This document shows positions 1-5,624 of a stretch of 7,114 nt of DNA, piece after piece. This stretch comes from Bacillota bacterium (GTDB lineage: Bacteria > Bacillota > Peptococcia > Peptococcales > Peptococcaceae), in NCBI GenBank assembly GCA_023443145.1, contig JAEZVS010000116.1, forward strand, positions 1 to 7,114, written 5' to 3'. Position numbers and translations under genes: made by a program. The notes beneath the pieces were generated by a model. It saw only the letters and a program-made list of their open reading frames with translations, had not been told where the DNA came from and ran no database searches. Within the stretch, counting starts at the first letter, position 1, and every line of letters starts with the position of its first letter.

Positions 1-790
1 GTTGTATATCTTGTTCCCAAAGGGGCGTCTGTACAGCCGTCACCACATCTTTTGGGGGAACAAAATTAAGCAAAAGGGTTTCTTTTAAATTATTTCCCAT
101 TAAATAAATGGCTCCAAGCCCCATCAGCCATCCTTTGCTGGCCGTTGCATTCATACCGGGAAATTTGGCTTTATCACCGGTACCGGTATAGGCTTGAAAC
201 GCAATCAGCCACCGCGCCAGTTCAGCATCAGTCAGATGATTCTTGTTTACATCACTGGCCGGAGAAAAAAGACAAATTTTATTATTGCTCTCAGATATGA
301 GCCGGTTTATTAATTTGGGGCTGATATCACCTGTTCTGCTGATGTTCATCGCGGCCATATTGTCTTCAGTGATTTGCATAAAAGGATAGGTATCATCAAA
401 AAGGTTAAATTTATATGCCCATTTTTCCAAATAGCGCTGAATGATGTCCGGTAAGGCCTCCGCCTGCCAAAGTGCCCGCCAGGTGTTGTTTAACGCTTCC
501 AGATAATCCTCTTCATCAAATTCATCCACTGCATTTTTTTGAAGAAAGCGCTCATCAATCTCCAACCAGTCGTAGGGATTTCCTCCGGCATCAAACCGAG
601 AAAAAACCGTATAGGTTACTGCGAGGAGAAACCGCAAAATGGAAAAATCCTGCTGCGGTGTTTCGCCGGCCAGTCGTATGTAGCGATGTGCATTTTGAAA
701 AACATCCATAAGCGATACATCTTCCACACGGCCTTTGTCATCAACCATCACAGATATCCAAGGCTCTGTCATAAGATTAAATTCACGCAT
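1..790 (-). CDS. cse1: Cse1/CasA, large subunit of type I-E Cascade (partial, C-terminus beyond the window)
   Basis: Reading the minus strand from the ATG at 790-788 gives 263 open codons to the window edge, so only the N-terminal half of a protein that is usually about 500 residues is visible. The start (MREFNLMTEPWI, residues 1-12) matches the FNL..EPWI opening of Cse1 proteins, followed by the conserved EDVSL..VF..A segment (23-34) and the AGETPQQDFSILR.LLA helix (41-57). Residues 195-241 (LIAFQAYTGTGDKAKFPG, then a GAIYLMGNNLKETLLLN segment) fit the region that holds the PAM-sensing glycine loop in E. coli CasA. In the family, Cse1 reads the PAM, helps open the target duplex and recruits Cas3. 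The gene follows cas3 after 4 bases, with its ribosome binding site inside the cas3 end, so the two are co-transcribed and probably translationally coupled. Family identity is from recognised motifs; no search was run. Confidence 0.93.
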   Translation of the reverse strand, partial: MREFNLMTEPWISVMVDDKGRVEDVSLMDVFQNAHRYIRLAGETPQQDFSILRFLLAVTYTVFSRFDAGGNPYDWLEIDERFLQKNAVDEFDEEDYLEALNNTWRALWQAEALPDIIQRYLEKWAYKFNLFDDTYPFMQITEDNMAAMNISRTGDISPKLINRLISESNNKICLFSPASDVNKNHLTDAELARWLIAFQAYTGTGDKAKFPGMNATASKGWLMGLGAIYLMGNNLKETLLLNFVPPKDVVTAVQTPLWEQDIQ

Positions 791-794
791 CCGA

Positions 795-3545
795 TCACCC
801 CTTCATTATTTGCAATCCATATTTCTCATTATAACACAAACGAAATTCCATCAAGTCGAAAAAATTGTTCTCATCTAAAATAATGCCAAGACTTCCTTTT
901 AGCCATCTTTCTTCTTGCCAGCTGCTTAATTCTTGCCGATTAAATTCTTCCAACTCTTCAATCAGCTTACTGATACGCATGGGATGACATAAAACCGATG
1001 GCAACCGAATGGTTTGTGTGGCCAGTTTTTGGGCGATCTCCGTTTCTGAAATGCGTGTGGATATATCTTCTTTCTCATGAATAAAGCCATATCCGCCATC
1101 CATTTCTTTAACCACGATCACTTCAACCGTATCACCGCCATCGCGCACTTGAGCAAATCCTCTTTCTCCGGACTCTGTCAAAGATATATTATTCAACCAA
1201 CCGGCAATAGATCCTTTATTCCTCATCGGTTTTTGCAAAAGGTAAGCTTCTGCACTCCTTTCTTTATTCTTGATGCGTTTTTTCTCTTTTTCTTTTGCTT
1301 CCATATACAAATTCATATGGTCCTCATTTAAAATGAGCGTCTCTTCTCCGTACACCTTTTGAACCAGCGAGGAAATATCCTGAGGAATAGAGAGGGTATC
1401 CGGCAAATAATATTGTGTTCGGATTAAAAGATAAGGTCCATAGACGGCACTGCTGCCGCTGTCAAACTGAAAGTCGGAGCTTGTGCCCATGACCAAAAGC
1501 TTAGGCGTCCGTAATTTTTCAGGGCGCGCTGTCGACGCATGGCGATGAAGGCGGCCCACACGTTGGAGAAGAAGATCCATGGGCGCCAAATCACTGACCA
1601 ACACGTCAAAATCAATATCCAGAGATTGTTCCATGACCTGCGTGCCGACGATGATTTTTTTCTGAGGTCTATCGGCATTTTTACCGATCATATGCAAAAG
1701 CGCGTTTTCTTTCTCCATGCGATCTGTGGCAATAAAACCCGCATGCAGCAGTTCTATCCGGTCCTCTCCAAAATGCACTGCCAGTCGTTCGGCCAGAGAC
1801 TGTGCACGCATCACTGTGTTCACAATAATGCCTGCCACACCGCCATCAGATAAAAGTGCATCCAGTTCGGCAATTAATTGATCTTCGTCCAGCCTTTGCA
1901 CAGCCACAGCCGTATTTTCTTGAGCGGAAAAATCGCTCCGTTGTCCCAAAATACCGTCTGCAATATACGTGATCAAGGGATAGGCGTGTGATAGGTCCCA
2001 ATGTTTCGGGCAGGGTATTTTGTTGAGGTTGACACCGGCACCCAATGCATAAGCTTTGACGAGTTCGGTACGGGTATGGGCGGGCAGCGTTGCCGACAGC
2101 AACACCACTGGCACGCCATAGCTGCCCATCCATTGCAGCGCGCGGGCCAAATAGCGGTTCATATAGGCGTCATAAGCATGGACTTCGTCAATAACCAGCA
2201 CTTTTTTGCTCAAACCCAAATGGCGCAGCGCCAAATGGTTCTGCCGGAGTGCACATAGTAGAAATTGATCCACTGTGCCCACCACAAAATCATCTAAAAT
2301 GGCGGTCTTTTTTCCGGAAAACCATTGGTTCACAATAACTGAAGCATCATGTTCTCCATCTATGTCAATGCCATTGGCAATAGAGGTAAAGGTTCGGTTC
2401 AATGCTGCTTTGCCATGCAAAAGGCGAATGGACTTGCTTTTGCAATCGTCTGCACAAATATTATCCAGCCAATTTTTCACTCGAGAAAAAATGCCGTTGG
2501 ACGTGGCTTGCGTCGGTAAGCCGAAAAACAACCCCGAACGGCCTGTTTTTTGTGCCATATGTTCCACCGCCGCCAAGGCCGCCTCCGTTTTGCCCAGGCC
2601 CATGGGTGCTTCCAAAATAAACAAACCCGGCTGCTCGAAACCGCAAATGGTCTCTGAAAAAACACGCTGCATATCTTTAGGTTTAAAGCCGAAACGTTGC
2701 TCGTAAAATTCGGATATATTCGCCACGTCCGTCGGCTTCCAAATTTCCGTGACAAACCACGAATGCAAAGTGTTTTGATAACGGCTTTGCCAATCTATCT
2801 CATCTTGAGGTTCATCCAATGGTACGAGCGGAAAATATGACGGATTGCTGGCAATCCAATCGGCCATGATGAGCAGGCCGGATAAAATCACCTGGCCGAA
2901 TACATTCATGTTGGGTAAAGCGTTGGTATGCGCATACCCGGCTGAATGAAGCGCCCAATCAAACAGGTTCTTTTGCGCGTACTGCCATTCCTGATAAACG
3001 GGGTGCTGCGCATCTTCCACTTGATAATAATTGGCTTGGTAAGATTTCATTTGGCCGCAATTATTCGGCGCCACATCCAACGGTTTTCCATGGTGGCCGC
3101 TCACAATGAGGCAAATGTCATCGTTTACACCGAAATTTTTTAACAAATAATGCGACGCCAATGCATGGGGCGTCTGTTGGGGAGACATCAGCTGCAAATC
3201 CTTAATGGCATAAAATCCGGCTTCATGCAACTGTTCCAGAAGTTTGTCCTCTAAGTCGGGAGAATGTATAAATCGATTGGATTTGGTTTGAAAAGCCGGG
3301 GTCGCTTTGCCTAAATCATGAACGGCCCCTAAAAATTTAGCCAGTTTTTTGCCTTCCTCTAGATCTTTTGTCCCTATGGATTGCAAAACAATTTGTTTTT
3401 GCCCGTCAGCCAGCCAATTTTCCCATAAAATCTCCATCACATGCATGGTATCTTTCAAGTGCATTTCTAATGAAAGCCACTGATCAAGGCCGTCTGATCC
3501 GTCTTTTTTTGCCCATAAGGCTTTCACCGACTGTCTATCTGCCAT
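795..3545 (-). CDS. cas3: CRISPR-associated nuclease/helicase Cas3, type I-E
   Basis: The protein has 916 residues, the usual size for type I-E Cas3. The family enzyme is recruited by Cascade, nicks the displaced strand with its HD domain and then unwinds and degrades DNA using ATP. The N-terminal HD domain (about 20-235) shows H29, the HD pair H76-D77 in VHDLGK, H127, H151-H152 in SGHHG, and D229. The SF2 helicase shows motif I APMGLGKTE (313-321), Ia GLPTQATSN (342-350), VGTVDQ (422-427), II DEVH (453-456), III SATLP (484-488), GTQVMEQSLDID (634-645) and VI QRVGRLHRH (661-669). A charged helix (747-765) leads to the C-terminal domain. All key residues seen are present, so the enzyme looks active. 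Start: a TTG (3548) directly abuts the ATG (3545); I prefer the ATG because GGAGG lies 9 bases before it. It is first in the operon, with cse1 following. Identification is firm from motifs and context. Confidence 0.97.
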   Translation of the reverse strand: MADRQSVKALWAKKDGSDGLDQWLSLEMHLKDTMHVMEILWENWLADGQKQIVLQSIGTKDLEEGKKLAKFLGAVHDLGKATPAFQTKSNRFIHSPDLEDKLLEQLHEAGFYAIKDLQLMSPQQTPHALASHYLLKNFGVNDDICLIVSGHHGKPLDVAPNNCGQMKSYQANYYQVEDAQHPVYQEWQYAQKNLFDWALHSAGYAHTNALPNMNVFGQVILSGLLIMADWIASNPSYFPLVPLDEPQDEIDWQSRYQNTLHSWFVTEIWKPTDVANISEFYEQRFGFKPKDMQRVFSETICGFEQPGLFILEAPMGLGKTEAALAAVEHMAQKTGRSGLFFGLPTQATSNGIFSRVKNWLDNICADDCKSKSIRLLHGKAALNRTFTSIANGIDIDGEHDASVIVNQWFSGKKTAILDDFVVGTVDQFLLCALRQNHLALRHLGLSKKVLVIDEVHAYDAYMNRYLARALQWMGSYGVPVVLLSATLPAHTRTELVKAYALGAGVNLNKIPCPKHWDLSHAYPLITYIADGILGQRSDFSAQENTAVAVQRLDEDQLIAELDALLSDGGVAGIIVNTVMRAQSLAERLAVHFGEDRIELLHAGFIATDRMEKENALLHMIGKNADRPQKKIIVGTQVMEQSLDIDFDVLVSDLAPMDLLLQRVGRLHRHASTARPEKLRTPKLLVMGTSSDFQFDSGSSAVYGPYLLIRTQYYLPDTLSIPQDISSLVQKVYGEETLILNEDHMNLYMEAKEKEKKRIKNKERSAEAYLLQKPMRNKGSIAGWLNNISLTESGERGFAQVRDGGDTVEVIVVKEMDGGYGFIHEKEDISTRISETEIAQKLATQTIRLPSVLCHPMRISKLIEELEEFNRQELSSWQEERWLKGSLGIILDENNFFDLMEFRLCYNEKYGLQIMKG
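798..803 (-). promoter_or_regulatory. Ribosome binding site of cse1, inside the cas3 3' end
   Basis: On the minus strand AAGGGG lies 7 bases before the cse1 ATG and within the last codons of cas3 (Lys-Gly-stop). It supports the ATG at 790 as the start and suggests that ribosomes finishing cas3 help start cse1. Confidence 0.65.
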
Positions 3546-3552
3546 CAATACC

Positions 3553-3559
3553 CACCTCC
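3553..3559 (-). promoter_or_regulatory. Ribosome binding site of cas3
   Basis: Minus-strand GGAGGTG is a near-perfect Shine-Dalgarno sequence. Measured from the end of its GGAGG core it is 9 bases from the ATG at 3545 and 6 bases from the TTG at 3548. Both are workable, which leaves a one-codon ambiguity in the cas3 start; ATG is the more likely. Confidence 0.8.
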
Positions 3560-3569
3560 ATTATAGCAA

Positions 3570-3599
3570 ATTATAATATGACCGCGTCGTCTGTGTACA
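3570..3599 (-). promoter_or_regulatory. Predicted promoter of the cas3-cse1 operon
   Basis: On the minus strand a consensus -10 box TATAAT (3575-3570) has TGTACA (3599-3594, 4 of 6 matches to TTGACA) 18 bases upstream. Transcription would start near 3563, giving a leader of roughly 18 bases that contains the GGAGGTG site. A second TATAAT preceded by TGC (an extended -10 form, 3565-3560) lies 10 bases closer to the gene, but starting from it would leave almost no room for the ribosome binding site. Prediction by eye only. Confidence 0.55.
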
Positions 3600-3625
3600 T
3601 TTTTTTCTTGTGTATATGCACCTGA

Positions 3626-3664
3626 TGTATCACAGTCTTTTATGACAGTAAAGATTGTATCACA
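3626..3664. repeat. Direct repeats TGTATCACA flanking an imperfect dyad, candidate operator upstream of cas3
   Basis: TGTATCACA occurs at 3626-3634 and again at 3656-3664, exactly 30 bp apart, or close to three helical turns. Between and partly overlapping them is an imperfect inverted repeat, CAGTCTTT (3633-3640) and AAAGATTG (3650-3657), with one mismatch in eight and a 9-base centre. The unit itself has TGT...ACA ends. Relative to the predicted cas3 transcription start the repeats sit near -67 and -97, positions typical of upstream activator or cooperative repressor sites. No regulator is encoded in the window, so function is inference. Confidence 0.4.
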
Positions 3665-3676
3665 AAATTTTAGCCG

Positions 3677-3729
3677 AAAAAAAAACCTGCAGGTGCGTGT
3701 AATGGCCTCCACGCAACCTGCAGGTTTTT
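3677..3729. terminator. Bidirectional intrinsic terminator between the sulfurtransferase and cas operons
   Basis: The left arm 3681-3699 (AAAAACCTGCAGGTGCGTG) pairs with the right arm 3710-3729 through about 19 base pairs with a single-base bulge, around a 10-base loop. Read on the minus strand the hairpin ends in nine T (opposite 3677-3685), placed just after the sulfurtransferase stop, so it is a strong terminator for that operon. Read on the plus strand it ends in five T, and could also stop transcripts coming from the cas side. No gene on the plus strand to its left obviously needs it. Confidence 0.85.
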
Positions 3730-3749
3730 ATTAGCTCCTATACCATATG

Positions 3750-4586
3750 CTATTCTTCTCCCTGTTGTACAGGATTTTCCGGATTTTGAATCCATTCGCT
3801 GTAGCTGCCGTTGTAAATTTTGTGGGGAATTCCCAAGGATACGAGAGCCAAACTGTTGACGCAGGCAGACACGCCGCTGCCGCAAGAAAGAATGATTTCA
3901 TCATAGCCGGCCACATCTTTAAAGTGATCTTTTAAAAAGGCCTCATCCTTTAAAGTGCCCTTTTCAACCACATCGGCATAAAAATAGTTTTTGGCCCCGG
4001 GAATATGGCCAGCCACAGGATAGACCGGTTCTACTTTTCCAATATAGCGCATGTAAGAACGGCTATCAATTAATAGCGTACGTTCCTGATCTTTTACTTC
4101 TTTCACATAAGCCTGATCCACCACCAGACTTTCGTTGGGATGGATGGTGAGGCGGCCGCCACCCGGAAGGCGTTCAACAGAATTATCCGTCGGTCCGCCC
4201 GCTGCGATCCAGCCATCCAATCCGCCGGCCAGTACCCGAATATTGTTGATGCCGGAATAAAATCCTTGATAAAGCAATCGAGACGGTCCGGTTAAGTCGC
4301 CTTCATCATACGCCACCACCAATGTATCGTCGCTGATGCCGTAGCCCTCCATCATCGTTTTAAAATCACTGTGCTCCAAAAAGGGATGATTCCCGCCATG
4401 GCGGCCCCTTTCATCTGACAGATCTGTCAAGAGATCCAGAAAAAAAGCGCCGGGAATATGAGCCTCAGCATAGACTGTTTTGCCCCAATCCGGATTTTTT
4501 AAGTCGAAACGGCAATCAAAAATAACCACGTGCTGACCTGCTTTTTGCCTGGCCATCACATCATCCGGCGTGATGAGATAATTCAT
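3750..4586 (-). CDS. Two-domain rhodanese-family sulfurtransferase (3-mercaptopyruvate/thiosulfate type)
   Basis: This 278-residue protein has the length and layout of tandem-rhodanese sulfurtransferases, soluble enzymes that pass sulfane sulfur from mercaptopyruvate or thiosulfate to cyanide or thiol acceptors through a cysteine persulfide. The inactive N-terminal rhodanese domain (about 1-135) carries the AHIPGAFFLDL signature (42-52) and AGGLDGW (120-126). The catalytic domain (about 150-270) has LLIDSR (171-176), AGHIPGAKN (192-200) and the active-site loop CGSGVSAC (235-242) with C235 as nucleophile. CGSGV(S/T)A loops are typical of mercaptopyruvate sulfurtransferases, whereas thiosulfate enzymes more often have CRKGVT, so the first substrate is more likely. 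No signal peptide is seen. The ATG start is preceded by a purine-rich AAGGGGAG. It lies 25 bases behind the PHP gene on the same strand and ends just before a strong terminator, so it is the last gene of a two-gene operon. Confidence 0.92.
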   Translation of the reverse strand: MNYLITPDDVMARQKAGQHVVIFDCRFDLKNPDWGKTVYAEAHIPGAFFLDLLTDLSDERGRHGGNHPFLEHSDFKTMMEGYGISDDTLVVAYDEGDLTGPSRLLYQGFYSGINNIRVLAGGLDGWIAAGGPTDNSVERLPGGGRLTIHPNESLVVDQAYVKEVKDQERTLLIDSRSYMRYIGKVEPVYPVAGHIPGAKNYFYADVVEKGTLKDEAFLKDHFKDVAGYDEIILSCGSGVSACVNSLALVSLGIPHKIYNGSYSEWIQNPENPVQQGEE

Positions 4587-4611
4587 AATGCTCCCCTTCC
4601 TCTTCTACAAA

Positions 4612-5481
4612 CTAAAGTGCATAGCCGATGGCTTGACGATTGCGATAGAAAAAGGCTTCTTTAAAACCTAAAGATTTGAGATGGCTGCCGGTTTCAGAAA
4701 AAAAGCGCCCCAAAGACCCCACTTCATGAGCATCGGATGCAAGGGTAATAAGCCGGCCGCCCAGCTCACGATAACGCACCAACATGGCATCGTCTAAGAT
4801 GCCGGGATCGGAACCTGTTTGATCAAAGAACTTATAACGGGTGCGGTTGTTGATCTCCAAAGCAATATCTCGCCTGATCATCTCTTTAAACAACACGTCT
4901 ATCCGTTCCGGATGTTCTTCATAGCGCATGGTTTTGTCTTCAAAGGGTACATAGCGGCTCATATAGTCCACATGGGCCAAAATATCAAAATCAAAGGGCG
5001 ATTTCACCAGCTCAATATGGGCGTCTAAAACATAATCATACGCTTCCTGCTTGCTTAAACAGTAGAGAGGCTGGCGATCTGTAATAGACAGATCCACATC
5101 TTTCAGGGCATGTATGGAACCGATGATTTGATCAAAATTGTGTGGAGAAAGAAAATCGTTAAACTGAGAGGCCAAATCGCGTCTATAGCCCACCTCAATG
5201 CCGGTCAATAGAGAAAAAGATTGCGGCAGCGTGTATCGAGCTTTTTCAATTGCAGCTCGATATTCTGCCGGATCAAAAATCCATTCCCCGGGTTTAATCG
5301 GTGCATACAGATCGGTCTTTTCCTGATCGACGGTACCTTTGGAGCAATAATCTTTATCAAAATGATCCGTCAAACAGAGAGAGGAAAAGCCTTTACGCAA
5401 AGCCTCGTCTAAAAGAACAGCCAACGATCGATTGCTGTCAGGTGAAAATTCTTTAGAGTGACTATGGGTTTCTACGAGCAT
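4612..5481 (-). CDS. PHP-domain phosphoesterase, histidinol-phosphatase (HisK/HisJ) family
   Basis: The 289-residue protein matches PHP-type histidinol-phosphatases, metal-dependent enzymes that remove phosphate from L-histidinol phosphate in histidine synthesis. Metal-binding motifs appear in the expected order: THSHS (H6, H8), LTDHFD (D39, H40), GIEVGY (E96), IGSIHAL (H124), LAHVDYMSRY (H170, D172) and ASDAH (D250, H252). No other his gene is visible; its neighbour is a sulfurtransferase, so the natural substrate could be another phosphate ester, and the name should be taken as family-level. Start: the frame stays open to a GTG at 5511, but that would place the AGGAGGTG ribosome binding site inside the coding region; the ATG at 5481 is 6 bases after AGGAGG and opens directly into MLVETHSHS, as in homologues. 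It begins an operon with the sulfurtransferase. Confidence 0.87.
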   Translation of the reverse strand: MLVETHSHSKEFSPDSNRSLAVLLDEALRKGFSSLCLTDHFDKDYCSKGTVDQEKTDLYAPIKPGEWIFDPAEYRAAIEKARYTLPQSFSLLTGIEVGYRRDLASQFNDFLSPHNFDQIIGSIHALKDVDLSITDRQPLYCLSKQEAYDYVLDAHIELVKSPFDFDILAHVDYMSRYVPFEDKTMRYEEHPERIDVLFKEMIRRDIALEINNRTRYKFFDQTGSDPGILDDAMLVRYRELGGRLITLASDAHEVGSLGRFFSETGSHLKSLGFKEAFFYRNRQAIGYAL

Positions 5482-5485
5482 GTCA

Positions 5486-5493
5486 CACCTCCT
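5486..5493 (-). promoter_or_regulatory. Ribosome binding site that fixes the start of the PHP gene
   Basis: Minus-strand AGGAGGTG lies just before the ATG at 5481. It decides against the upstream in-frame GTG at 5511, which would translate through it. Confidence 0.8.
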
Positions 5494-5501
5494 CTCATTT
5501 C

Positions 5502-5530
5502 TGTATAGCACAAAGCGTCGCTCCGTACAA
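5502..5530 (-). promoter_or_regulatory. Predicted promoter of the PHP-sulfurtransferase operon
   Basis: On the minus strand TTGTAC (5530-5525) is separated by 17 bases from TATACA (5507-5502), which is preceded by TGC, an extended -10 arrangement that can compensate for a weak -35. Transcription would start near 5495, leaving a short leader of about 14 bases beginning just ahead of the AGGAGGTG site. Confidence 0.42.
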
Positions 5531-5610
5531 GGGGAATCCGACAGTTTTTCTCTAAACTTAACAACCGGCGCAGCGCTTAAAATGGATAGCCCATGGGTAT
5601 GACATCACGT
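5531..5610. other. Divergent intergenic region in front of the aminopeptidase gene
   Basis: The gap between the PHP promoter and the aminopeptidase ribosome binding site should hold the plus-strand promoter. Only weak elements are visible: TTAACA at 5558-5563 resembles a -35 box and TAAAAT at 5578-5583 a -10 box, but they are just 14 bases apart, too close for a standard promoter. A small dyad centred on CCCATGGG (5590-5597, with ATA/TAT outer bases) lies shortly upstream of the ribosome binding site and could be an operator or mere chance. Confidence 0.3.
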
Positions 5611-5616
5611 AAGGAG
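5611..5616 (+). promoter_or_regulatory. Ribosome binding site selecting a TTG start for the aminopeptidase
   Basis: AAGGAG is followed by TGAT, close to the full anti-16S complement. It lies 8 bases before the in-frame TTG at 5625 and overlaps the alternative GTG at 5616, which therefore cannot be the start it serves. Confidence 0.7.
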
Positions 5617-5624
5617 TGATTGAA

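Noticed and set aside
472..883. Two plus-strand open frames across the cse1/cas3 junction
   Set aside because: They are antisense to the clear Cse1 N-terminus and cas3 C-terminus, with no recognisable domain.
2275..2706. 143-codon open frame on the plus strand, antisense to cas3
   Set aside because: It lies fully inside cas3 helicase coding sequence, has no recognisable domain and no convincing ribosome binding site; a shadow of cas3 codon use.
3685..3725. Two CCTGCAGG palindromes, considered as recombination or mobile-element ends
   Set aside because: They are the two arms of the terminator hairpin; no transposase or target-site duplication is nearby.
3549..3749. Possible CRISPR array or leader in the gap upstream of cas3
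   Set aside because: No 28-29 bp repeat units or spacers are present; the only repeats are two 9-mers and the terminator hairpin.
5482..5511. GTG-initiated N-terminal extension of the PHP protein by 10 residues
   Set aside because: The extension encodes the ribosome binding site of the ATG at 5481, and the shorter protein begins exactly at the conserved HxH motif region.
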